Part shown: piece by piece, positions 42,285 through 50,039 of the stretch | How positions within the stretch are numbered: position 1 is the stretch's first letter | Layout of the letters: the number at the start of each line of letters is the position of its first letter | Assembly (NCBI GenBank): GCA_017504625.1 | Contig: JAFVQU010000009.1 | Coordinates: 1 to 63,131 of the forward strand | Reading direction: 5' to 3' | Length of the DNA: 63,131 bases | From: Clostridia bacterium | GTDB taxonomy: Bacteria > Bacillota > Clostridia > Oscillospirales > CAG-272 | Notes under the pieces: model-generated | Databases searched by the model: none | Told to the model about the DNA's origin: nothing | What the model saw: only the letters and a program-made list of their open reading frames with translations | Made by a program: the position numbers and the translations under genes

Positions 42285-44297
42285 ATGGAAAAACATATCT
42301 TCGCAGGCAGATGGATAAGTGACGGAGTGCTGGCAAACAGAGAGCCGAGAAACGTCTTTTTCCGTCAGCTTGAGCGACAGACTCTCCCACGCGACGAAGA
42401 GGAGAACTCGCACGTTCTCTTTCGAAAAAAGGTCACGCTTGAGAGTGTATCTGATGCGAAAATATACATAACCGCCGATGATTGCTACAAGCTTTATATC
42501 AACGGCAGATTTGTCGCGCAAGGTCCTGCACCCGCGTATCATAATTGCTACAATTACAACGAAATCGACGTAGGCGAATATCTCGCTGTCGGCGAGAACA
42601 CGATTGCGGTGCATACCTACTATCAAGGACTTGTCAACCGAGTTTGGCAGAGCGGTGATTATCGCCACGGACTTCTTCTCGACCTCAAGGTAAACGGAGA
42701 GATAGTTGCTTCCTCGGGCGAGAGCTTTGTGACGGCAAGACATACCGCATACAGCGCTATTGGGAAATCGGGCTATGACACGCAGTTTATGGAGCGATAC
42801 GATTCAAGAGATAAGAACGTGGGCTTCCATCTACCCGACTTTGACGACTCGGATTGGGCACCTGCCACAATTAAGGCAGTTGATGATTACACGGTAGTGC
42901 CTCAAAAGTCGAAGATGCTTGTATATGAGGATATTGCGCCCGTGATAGAGCGCCGAGAGGGGAATAAGATATTCCTCGACTTCGGCAAGATGTACGTCGG
43001 CACGATAAATGCTTGTGCAAAGGGTGCTGACGGGGAGAAAATAACCGTTAAAATGGGGCAGGAGCTTACCACCGACGGCGAGGTAAGAAGCAAGCTTCGT
43101 TGCAACTGCAACTACGTTGAGGAGTGGATCTTGTCGGGCGGAGAGGATACCCTTGATCAGTTTGACTATAAGGCCTTCCGCTATGCCACGATCGAATGTG
43201 AGGGCGCAGATATAAGTAATATTAAGCTTGTTGCACGCCACTATCCGTTTGAGCTTAGGGCAAGCCTTGGCGATGCATTTGCGGACAGCGAGGAAGCAAG
43301 GCGCATCTGGGAGCTTTGCGTCCACTCGCAGAAATACGGAATTCAAGAAACGATACAGGATTGCCCTGATAGAGAAAAGGGATTTTATCTTGGCGACGGA
43401 TGTTACGATGCCTTTGCAAATTATATACTGACACGTGATGACAGCATGGTGCGCAAGCTGATCGACGATTCTTTCGCCTCGTCGTTTATCTGCGAGGGAC
43501 TTATGACCTGTATGTCCTGCTCGTTTATGCAGGAGATCGCAGAATATCCGCTGATTTTGCCCGACCTGATGCTCTGGCATTTCAGAGCCGAGGGCGACGT
43601 TGAGTATCTGCGAGGAAATCTTGCGAAAATGCAAAGAGTTCTCGATTTCTACCGTGAAAATTATGAGAATGACTATATAATCAACAATCTTGACCGTTGG
43701 TGTGTCGTTGAGTGGCCGCAGAATTATCAGGACGGCTACGCCGCAGACGTCACCGAGGGCAAGATCTGCCGTGAGGCGCATATTTCGATCAACGCCTACT
43801 ATTACAGAGCGATCTCGATCGTAAATAAGCTCTGTTCTTTGGTGGGATTGAGCCCCTACCGCCCCGACGAGCAGAAAATCTGCGATGCGATCATCGAAAG
43901 GTTTTACGATAAAGAAAATCACCTCTTTGTCGACGGTGAGGAGCATAGACACATAAGCCTTGTCGGCAATGCCTTTCCGTTTGCGTTCGATATATCTCCC
44001 GCCCCTGAATTTGAGGAAAAATTCCTTGAGCTTTACAGCAAGAAGGGCGAGGACAGAACATCGCTCTTTACGACCTTTCCGATTCTTTTGAAGCTTACAA
44101 GAATGGGTGAGGACGAGAGGATCAAGCGCACAATATTGCATAGCGGCACGTGGACAAGGATGCTGAATGAGGGCGCAACGTCAACCTTTGAGGGTTGGGG
44201 CAAGGACACCAAGTGGAACACCTCACTTTTCCACCTTACAATGTCGAGTGCGGTCATATTTATGGCAGATATTGACCTCAAGAAGATGATAGGATGA
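42285..44297 (+). CDS. GH78-like alpha-L-rhamnosidase, cytoplasmic
   Basis: A 670-residue protein with N-terminal beta-sandwich domains (about 1-310; KLYINGRFVAQGPAPAYH as in bacterial rhamnosidases) and an (alpha/alpha)6 barrel. The catalytic region reads IQDCPDREKGFYLGD, close to the GH78 DCPxRxE motif but with one residue fewer between Arg and Glu. No signal peptide. It may release rhamnose from imported pectin or plant glycoside fragments; specificity is uncertain because of the altered motif. Confidence 0.78.
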   Translation: MEKHIFAGRWISDGVLANREPRNVFFRQLERQTLPRDEEENSHVLFRKKVTLESVSDAKIYITADDCYKLYINGRFVAQGPAPAYHNCYNYNEIDVGEYLAVGENTIAVHTYYQGLVNRVWQSGDYRHGLLLDLKVNGEIVASSGESFVTARHTAYSAIGKSGYDTQFMERYDSRDKNVGFHLPDFDDSDWAPATIKAVDDYTVVPQKSKMLVYEDIAPVIERREGNKIFLDFGKMYVGTINACAKGADGEKITVKMGQELTTDGEVRSKLRCNCNYVEEWILSGGEDTLDQFDYKAFRYATIECEGADISNIKLVARHYPFELRASLGDAFADSEEARRIWELCVHSQKYGIQETIQDCPDREKGFYLGDGCYDAFANYILTRDDSMVRKLIDDSFASSFICEGLMTCMSCSFMQEIAEYPLILPDLMLWHFRAEGDVEYLRGNLAKMQRVLDFYRENYENDYIINNLDRWCVVEWPQNYQDGYAADVTEGKICREAHISINAYYYRAISIVNKLCSLVGLSPYRPDEQKICDAIIERFYDKENHLFVDGEEHRHISLVGNAFPFAFDISPAPEFEEKFLELYSKKGEDRTSLFTTFPILLKLTRMGEDERIKRTILHSGTWTRMLNEGATSTFEGWGKDTKWNTSLFHLTMSSAVIFMADIDLKKMIG

Positions 44298-44311
44298 AAG
44301 GAGTTTCGGCT

Positions 44312-45244
44312 ATGACAAGGCACGAAGAAATAATAAAGAGCCACCCCATACGCAGAAGTGAAGCGCAAAAGGCGGCTTTCAGGGAATACGTGCTGGAAAC
44401 CGCTAAAGAGCGCGGCGTTGACGCGAGAGTTGAGAAAAGTTCGGATGGCAAGAATCAGAACGTAATTATTGGCAACGTGGAGCGCGCCGACGTGGTGCTC
44501 ACCGCGCATTACGATACGCCCGCCGCGTCGCTTTTCCCGAATATTATGATACCGAGAAATGTACCGTTGTTTTTTGCGTATCAGATGGTTCCCGTGTTAT
44601 TTATGCTTATCGTCGGATTTGCCGCAGGCTTTGTTGCACAGACTGCTGTAGGCGGAGAAGATCTGCGCGTGTTTGCCATTGCTTTTCTCATCGTGTACTA
44701 TGCTTTGTTTTTCATTATGTTCCGCGGCTTTTCCAATAAGAACAATTACAATGATAACACCTCGGGCGTTGCAACGGTTTTAACGATCATTGATAAACTC
44801 GGTGCAGACAAGCGCAATAAAGTAGCTTTTATTCTCTTTGACAACGAAGAGAAGGGAAAAAAGGGAGCCAAAGCGTATTTTAAAGATCATAAAGAGCTTA
44901 TGGCAGATAGGCTGCTTATCAACTTTGACTGTGTTGGCGACGGCAGTGAGGTCGTGTTTATCTCGATGGAAAATGCCGAGAAAAAGAGCGAGCACGAAAT
45001 GCTTCACGCCTCATTTGAACCCAATGACGACTACACACCTCATTTCTACTCTATCAAGGGATCAGAATCGAACTCCGATTATAAGGTCTTTCCGTGTGGA
45101 GTTGGGTGTATGGTTTGCAGAAAGTCAAAGGGCGGACTTTTATATACACCAAGAATACATACAAAATTCGATACGATAGCAAATAACTCCAATATCGAAT
45201 ATATCAGTGATGGCATAATTAACCTCGTAAATAAAATATCCTAA
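44312..45244 (+). CDS. M28-like metallopeptidase with a membrane insertion
   Basis: A 310-residue protein. Zinc-peptidase landmarks in order: TAHYDTP near residue 67, YNDNTSGVA near residue 146, LFDNEEKG (catalytic Glu) near residue 180, NFDCVGDG near residue 208 and RIHTKFDT near residue 285. Between the first two lie two membrane segments (about 90-140), which is unusual. The catalytic core should therefore straddle a hydrophobic hairpin. AAAGGAG before ATG 44312 is preferred to ATG 44294, which overlaps the rhamnosidase stop. Confidence 0.8.
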   Translation: MTRHEEIIKSHPIRRSEAQKAAFREYVLETAKERGVDARVEKSSDGKNQNVIIGNVERADVVLTAHYDTPAASLFPNIMIPRNVPLFFAYQMVPVLFMLIVGFAAGFVAQTAVGGEDLRVFAIAFLIVYYALFFIMFRGFSNKNNYNDNTSGVATVLTIIDKLGADKRNKVAFILFDNEEKGKKGAKAYFKDHKELMADRLLINFDCVGDGSEVVFISMENAEKKSEHEMLHASFEPNDDYTPHFYSIKGSESNSDYKVFPCGVGCMVCRKSKGGLLYTPRIHTKFDTIANNSNIEYISDGIINLVNKIS

Positions 45245-45255
45245 GGAGCAGCATT

Positions 45256-46137
45256 ATGAAAATTTCAACCGAAATTAACTCTTGCGCAAAGCTTGTGGGA
45301 GAAGAAAAAGCGATAGAGCTTTATGCCAAGGCAGGCTTTGATGCATGGGATTTCTCAATGTTCAATATGTGTCTTTGGGACTGGGGAAACTCACGTCCGT
45401 ATGAGACCGACCACCCATTGAGAGGCGCTGATTATCTTAAATTTGCCCGCAGACTAAAGCAGATAGGACTTGATAACGGCATCGTTTGCAATCAGTCACA
45501 CGCGCCGTTTCCGGTCAATAATCCCTATACACAGAGTTATCTTAAGCGCGCTATCGAGTGTACCGCCGAGGCGGGAGGAGAAATTTGTATCATCCACCCT
45601 GCAAACGACGATACTCCCGAAAAAAATGCTGAGTTTTATCATTCACTTCTTCCTTTTGCAAAGGAGTGCGGAGTTAAGATTGCAACCGAGAATATGTGGA
45701 ATTGGACTCATAAAAACGGGCTTGATCAGGCAGCACCTGCCGCTTGCTCCGATTCTATAAGCTTTAACGCGCATCTTGATGCGGTAAACGATGAATTCCT
45801 TGTTGCTTGCCTTGATATTGGTCACGCCGAGATGAAGGGGCTTAACACCACTGCTCCCGAAATGATAAGAGCGCTTGGCAATCGCTTACATGCGCTCCAT
45901 ATTCACGATAACGACAAATGGCACGATAGCCACGAGATACCCTTTTCAATGTCGCTTGATTGGAACGAAATAGTCAAGGCGCTTGTTGATATAGATTATA
46001 AGGGATATTTTACCCTTGAATGTGATCAATATTTCAAGAACGCGGGATATACCGCCGACAACGCATTTGAGGGCGCGAAAAACCTTGCGAGCGCCGCAAA
46101 AAAGCTTGCAAAAATGTTTGAGGAGAGCAAGAAATAA
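45256..46137 (+). CDS. Sugar phosphate isomerase/epimerase (xylose isomerase-like TIM barrel)
   Basis: A 293-residue TIM-barrel protein of the AP-endonuclease 2-like family. Metal-binding Glu, Asp and His residues are visible in IATENMWNW, ACLDIGHAEM, ALHIHDND and YFTLECDQ. Enzymes of this family interconvert keto- and aldo-sugars or act on inositols; the substrate is unknown. Grouping with rhamnosidase and CE15 genes suggests a plant-sugar role. Confidence 0.87.
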   Translation: MKISTEINSCAKLVGEEKAIELYAKAGFDAWDFSMFNMCLWDWGNSRPYETDHPLRGADYLKFARRLKQIGLDNGIVCNQSHAPFPVNNPYTQSYLKRAIECTAEAGGEICIIHPANDDTPEKNAEFYHSLLPFAKECGVKIATENMWNWTHKNGLDQAAPAACSDSISFNAHLDAVNDEFLVACLDIGHAEMKGLNTTAPEMIRALGNRLHALHIHDNDKWHDSHEIPFSMSLDWNEIVKALVDIDYKGYFTLECDQYFKNAGYTADNAFEGAKNLASAAKKLAKMFEESKK

Positions 46138-46258
46138 TCTGGAACGGTAAGATGAAGGCCATAACCTTCAGCATTGATGATGTCGGTCAGAGATGATATT
46201 TTCCACGCCACCAATAAGGAAATTTTGCTTTAATACACACGTTAAGGAAGGATAGAGT

Positions 46259-46615
46259 ATGATATCTGGAATAAAAAAGGATACGGGAAGCTTCGTTTAT
46301 ATGCGACTCAAAAAACACGTATGCCCCGATTGCGGACAGCCCGTTTTTCTTAAAAAGATAAAGAAAAAAATCAAATCTGACAGCCGCGCGGCTAAGAACT
46401 ATGATTTCCATATCGGTGACGTAGAGCTTAAGGGAACGGTGAAATTTATATGGTACGAGTTCAGATGCACCGATTGCGGAAATCAGTTTACCGAGACCGA
46501 GATGCGCGAGTTTGAGGTTGCGGAAAAAAAGCGCGAGAAGGCAGAAGCTCGCGCGGCAAAGAAAGCCGAGAAGAAAGCGCAAAAGCAAGCAAAGAAAGAG
46601 TCAAAAAAGGGATAA
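46259..46615 (+). CDS. Small zinc-ribbon protein with a lysine-rich tail
   Basis: A 118-residue protein with two Cys pairs, CPDC near residue 22 and CTDC near residue 72, which probably bind one zinc. The C-terminal 40 residues are a Lys/Ala/Glu coiled-coil or nucleic-acid-binding tail. No family was recognised. The stop is 1 nt before the next gene. Confidence 0.65.
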   Translation: MISGIKKDTGSFVYMRLKKHVCPDCGQPVFLKKIKKKIKSDSRAAKNYDFHIGDVELKGTVKFIWYEFRCTDCGNQFTETEMREFEVAEKKREKAEARAAKKAEKKAQKQAKKESKKG

Positions 46616-46616
46616 T

Positions 46617-48371
46617 ATGAGAAAATTACTTTCACTTTTTTGCGCTTTAGCGCTTTTGGTAGCTCTCTTCGGATGCAACGACGCGGGAACAGTAACCGCC
46701 GAGCCGTCAGTAATCTCTACTGAGGAAACGACGACGGAGTCATTTGACGAGGTAGAAGAATCATCGGGAACGCCGACAGAAGAAAAAACGGAAGCTCCAA
46801 CACAAGAAAATACGGTTGAGCATACCGAAGAAACGACTGAAGCCACTCTAGCAGAAGATACAACCGCTTCCGCTAAAGAAACTACAGCAGATGTCACAAG
46901 TGAAGCGACGGAAGAGCAGACTGACGAGGTCGTCGAATCCTGTGCGGACCATGTCGACGTCGATAATAACGGACTTTGCGACGAGTGCGAGATAACCGTT
47001 GTCGTTGTTATAGATATTTTCGCTATCAACGATCTTCACGGAAAGATATGCGATTCCTCTGCACAGCCGGGCGTTGATGAGATGACTACTTATATCAAGA
47101 ACGCGCGCAAGAATAACGATCACGTTATCGTTCTATCCTCGGGAGATATGTGGCAGGGAAGCTCTGAATCAAATCTCACGCGCGGACTTATCGTTACTGA
47201 GTGGATGAACTATCTTGATTTCGACTCTATGACGATTGGTAACCATGAGTACGATTGGGGAGAGGAGTTTATAGAGGCAAACGCCGAGATAGCGGAATTT
47301 CCTTTCCTTGCGATCAACATATACGACAATGACACGGGAGAGAGAGCGGATTATTGCACTCCCTCGGTAATGGTTGAGCGCGGTGGCGCGACGATAGGAA
47401 TAATCGGTGCTATCGGCAATTGTTACTCCTCAATTTCAAAGGAATTCTCGGGAGGAGTGCATTTTAAGGTCGGAAATGAGCTTACTGAGCTTGTAAAGGC
47501 GGAGGCACTTCGCTTGCGTGAGGCGGGAGCTGACTTTATAATCTATTCGATCCACGGCGGATACGCGCAGGCAACGTCGGGTGTAACTCAGGTCGCGGAT
47601 TGGCAGATCTCGGGCTATTATAATACGGTTTTGTCTGACGGATACGTTGATCTTGTATTTGAGGGACATACGCATTACGGTTACGTTTTAAGGGATAGTA
47701 AAGGTGTATATCACTTGCAGAACGGCGGCGATAACAGAGGAATTTCCTATGCCGAGGCTGTCGTCAACTTTGCAAACGGGGAAAATAGCATAAGAGAAGC
47801 GCGTTATATCTACTCTTCGGAGTATTTCTCGCTTAAGGACGATCCCATCGTTGACGAATTGCTTGTAAAATACAACGATCAGGTGTCCGAGGGCTCTCGC
47901 GTGCTTGGAAATAACCGATACAGAAGAGGGGATACTGAGTTAAGGCAGCTTGTAGCGCAGCTTTATCTTGAAGCGGGACTTGAAGCATTTGGCGACGAAT
48001 ACGATATAGTTCTCGGCGGCGGATTTATTTCTATCCGAAGCCCCAAATATCTCTCTGCGGGCGAGGTTACCTTCTCGCAGATCCAAATGCTTTTCCCGTT
48101 TGAAAACACATTGGTGCTTTGTTCGGTAAAGGGATCTGACCTGCTCAGGAGCTTTATCAATACCAACAATGAAAATTATTTCGTCAGCTACAGCAACTAC
48201 GGCAACAGCGTAAAGGGAAGCATTAATCCCAACGCGACCTATTACATAATTACCGATACTTATTGCTCAACATACGCGCCTAACCGACTTACTGAGGTCA
48301 AGCGCTATACCGCCGGTGTGTACGCACATCAGCTTCTGGCAAAGTATATCCAGAGCGGCGGACTTGAATAA
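46617..48371 (+). CDS. 5'-nucleotidase / 2',3'-cyclic phosphodiesterase lipoprotein
   Basis: A 584-residue exported lipoprotein: signal peptide with lipobox LFGC (Cys near residue 19), Thr/Glu-rich linker (about 25-125), a metallophosphatase domain (INDLHGK near 143, SSGDMWQGS near 175, IGNHEYDWGEE near 207, SIHGGY near 305, EGHTHYGY near 350) and a C-terminal 5_nucleotid_C domain (from about 430, with RGDTELRQLVAQ). It would release phosphate and nucleosides outside the cell. An in-frame extension upstream has no ribosome binding site; ATG 46617 begins the signal peptide. Confidence 0.9.
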   Translation: MRKLLSLFCALALLVALFGCNDAGTVTAEPSVISTEETTTESFDEVEESSGTPTEEKTEAPTQENTVEHTEETTEATLAEDTTASAKETTADVTSEATEEQTDEVVESCADHVDVDNNGLCDECEITVVVVIDIFAINDLHGKICDSSAQPGVDEMTTYIKNARKNNDHVIVLSSGDMWQGSSESNLTRGLIVTEWMNYLDFDSMTIGNHEYDWGEEFIEANAEIAEFPFLAINIYDNDTGERADYCTPSVMVERGGATIGIIGAIGNCYSSISKEFSGGVHFKVGNELTELVKAEALRLREAGADFIIYSIHGGYAQATSGVTQVADWQISGYYNTVLSDGYVDLVFEGHTHYGYVLRDSKGVYHLQNGGDNRGISYAEAVVNFANGENSIREARYIYSSEYFSLKDDPIVDELLVKYNDQVSEGSRVLGNNRYRRGDTELRQLVAQLYLEAGLEAFGDEYDIVLGGGFISIRSPKYLSAGEVTFSQIQMLFPFENTLVLCSVKGSDLLRSFINTNNENYFVSYSNYGNSVKGSINPNATYYIITDTYCSTYAPNRLTEVKRYTAGVYAHQLLAKYIQSGGLE

Positions 48372-48372
48372 T

Positions 48373-48407
48373 AAAAAATCTCTCACGCTCTGCGTGAGAG
48401 ATTTTTT
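48373..48407. terminator. Bidirectional terminator between the nucleotidase and the MntR-like gene
   Basis: AAAAAATCTCTCACGC (48373-48388), loop TCT, exact complement (48392-48407) with T- and A-runs on either side. Confidence 0.92.
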
Positions 48408-48408
48408 A

Positions 48409-48777
48409 TCAGTTGCTGTTTTCAACGAATTTTTTTATCGCGTCGAAGGTTGCTTCACTTATATGATGCTCAATTTTACACGCATCCTCGGTTGCGGTCA
48501 CCTCGTCAACTCCAAGCTTTTTTAGGAGTGTTGTGAGCAGCGTGTGCCGCTCGTACATTTTATTGGCGATCTCAAGTCCTTCGTCGGTCAGGGTAATATA
48601 TCCGTGCTTGTCGACCTCAATATATCCCGCGCCCTTGAGTATTCCCATGGCGCGACTTACGCTGGGCTTGCTGTATCCCATGTATTCGCATATATCTATC
48701 GAGCGGACCTCGCCTTTTTTTTGAGACAAAATATGTATCGTTTCAAGATACATTTCTCCCGATTCCTGTATATGCAT
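48409..48777 (-). CDS. DtxR/MntR-family metal-dependent regulator
   Basis: A 122-residue protein with a winged helix (about 1-65; SIDICEYMGYSKPSVSRAMG) and the metal-binding and dimerisation domain (about 66-122; CKIEHHISEATFDAI with ligands Cys/Glu/His). It lacks the SH3-like third domain of DtxR, so it is of the short MntR/ScaR type; Mn or Fe as signal is inference. GGAGG lies before ATG 48777. A dyad overlapping its -10 box suggests autoregulation. Confidence 0.85.
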   Translation of the reverse strand: MHIQESGEMYLETIHILSQKKGEVRSIDICEYMGYSKPSVSRAMGILKGAGYIEVDKHGYITLTDEGLEIANKMYERHTLLTTLLKKLGVDEVTATEDACKIEHHISEATFDAIKKFVENSN

Positions 48778-48807
48778 ATTTTGCCTCCTTTCAGATATTA
48801 CTTACAT

Positions 48808-48840
48808 ACATAGTATACCATACTACGTATTTAATTGCAA
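48808..48840 (-). promoter_or_regulatory. Promoter and operator dyad of the MntR-like gene
   Basis: On the minus strand TTGCAA (48840-48835), 17 bp, TATACT (48817-48812). The dyad ACATAGTAT-ACC-ATACTACGT (48808-48828 on the plus strand, one mismatch) covers the -10 box and half the spacer, as expected of a repressor site. Confidence 0.7.
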
Positions 48841-48848
48841 GAGTTTTT

Positions 48849-49262
48849 TTACTTGATTCCGTAATGAGCTTTTACTGTGGGAGAGCATTTTATTTTTCCG
48901 CGGTGCTTGATGCTCTCGACCACGCGGAAGAGCTTTTCTTCGTCGCAATTTGTGTCAATGGTCAGAATACCGTAGCCTGTAAGTGAAAGCTTTTCTCCCT
49001 TGGCGTGCATTTCTTCTATTTCCTTGGCGGTAAGTCCGTAAATGCCTATAAACCAATTGTTTCCGCTTCGACTGCTCTTGGTATTTGACTCTATTATTCT
49101 GTTTATAGTGGAGCGTTCCTCTCTGAGCGCAGAGTGCAGAGCATGATTTATAAAATCACTTCTGTTTGAATAGTATCCGTTGTCGACCAAAAGATCAATT
49201 TCGGACAGAGTGGATGAATTGATGTTTACCGATACCTTCTCGCTTAAATTCTCATTTTTCAT
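48849..49262 (-). CDS. CopG/NikR-like ribbon-helix-helix regulator
   Basis: A 137-residue protein with an N-terminal ribbon-helix-helix motif (about 8-50; VSVNINSSTLSEIDLLVDNG then YSNRSDFINHA) and a C-terminal domain (about 65-137) with GIYGLTAKEIEEM and IKHRGKIKCSPTVK that may sense a ligand. The C-terminal domain is not the metal site of NikR as far as can be seen. An 8-bp dyad sits near its transcription start. GGAGG before ATG 49262 rules out a longer start at 49307. Confidence 0.75.
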   Translation of the reverse strand: MKNENLSEKVSVNINSSTLSEIDLLVDNGYYSNRSDFINHALHSALREERSTINRIIESNTKSSRSGNNWFIGIYGLTAKEIEEMHAKGEKLSLTGYGILTIDTNCDEEKLFRVVESIKHRGKIKCSPTVKAHYGIK

Positions 49263-49273
49263 TTTTACCTCCC

Positions 49274-49326
49274 ATATGCTCTGATTGGAGCATATATATA
49301 ATATCATATCTAGAGATAAATGTCAA
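49274..49326 (-). promoter_or_regulatory. Promoter and operator of the CopG-like gene
   Basis: On the minus strand TTGACA (49326-49321), 17 bp, TATTAT (49303-49298), followed by the dyad ATATGCTC-TGATTG-GAGCATAT (49274-49295) at the transcription start. The perfect 8-bp half-sites 14 bp apart suit a ribbon-helix-helix dimer pair; autoregulation is inference. Confidence 0.72.
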
Positions 49327-49345
49327 GTAATTATTTGGTTTTTTA

Positions 49346-49373
49346 TTGACAAATAATAAAAATGTGATAAAAT
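49346..49373 (+). promoter_or_regulatory. Promoter of the SGNH hydrolase gene
   Basis: TTGACA (49346-49351), 16 bp, TAAAAT (49368-49373), about 35 nt before the start codon. Confidence 0.65.
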
Positions 49374-49407
49374 AAAGTCATAAAGAAGATCAATGGGGGA
49401 GATTTGA

Positions 49408-50004
49408 ATGGCTGAGAAGGAGAGATGGGAGTGGATACAGTCCTGGTGTGATGAAACCGCAAGCAGAGAGTTGCCGAGGGTTTTGCTCGTTGGAGATTCT
49501 ATTACCCGCGGGTATCAGGATATGGTTCGAAAAAAGCTTGCGGGAATATGCTACGTTGATTATATAGCCACGTCATATGCGGTGGATAGCTCAATATACA
49601 ACTCAATCGTGAAGGTAATGGCGTCGGACGATAAATACGACGTTATACATATAAATCACGGACTTCACGGAAAGCATATGGCAAAAAGAACGTACAAAAG
49701 CAGAATGAAAAAGCTTTTGGCTTTCCTGTCGAAAAAGTCAAGACTCATACTTGCAAATACAACCAACGTTTACCACTATGGCATGCGCCGTCCCGATGGC
49801 ACGTGGATGAAGAGGGTCAAAGAGAGAAATCAGGCGATTTCAGAGTTGGCAAGCGAGCTTAATTTACCTGTCGACGATCTTTTTTCCGCTTGTCTTACTG
49901 TTGACTGGGAGGGAAGAAGCATTGACGGCACGCATTACGAGGCTGCAGGCTACGATATTCTTGCAAGCTCGGTTGCGGAATCTATAAAGAAAGCACTTGA
50001 CTGA
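49408..50004 (+). CDS. SGNH/GDSL hydrolase
   Basis: A 198-residue serine esterase of the SGNH type without signal peptide. Block I is LVGDSITRG (nucleophile Ser near residue 30), block III contains ILANTTN near residue 115, and block V is IDGTHYEAAGY (catalytic Asp/His near residue 172). It probably removes acyl groups from sugars or lipids; the substrate is unknown. GGGGGAG precedes ATG 49408. Confidence 0.85.
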   Translation: MAEKERWEWIQSWCDETASRELPRVLLVGDSITRGYQDMVRKKLAGICYVDYIATSYAVDSSIYNSIVKVMASDDKYDVIHINHGLHGKHMAKRTYKSRMKKLLAFLSKKSRLILANTTNVYHYGMRRPDGTWMKRVKERNQAISELASELNLPVDDLFSACLTVDWEGRSIDGTHYEAAGYDILASSVAESIKKALD

Positions 50005-50007
50005 AAT

Positions 50008-50035
50008 AAAAATGCTCGCATATGCGAGCATTTTT
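50008..50035. terminator. Bidirectional palindromic terminator
   Basis: A 28-nt perfect palindrome, AAAAATGCTCGCAT and its complement, between the convergent SGNH and beta-helix genes. Confidence 0.9.
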
Positions 50036-50039
50036 GCGT

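Noticed and set aside
42831-44141. A 436-codon minus-strand frame inside the GH78-like gene
   Set aside because: Antisense shadow caused by codon bias; its product resembles no protein family, whereas the + strand frame does.
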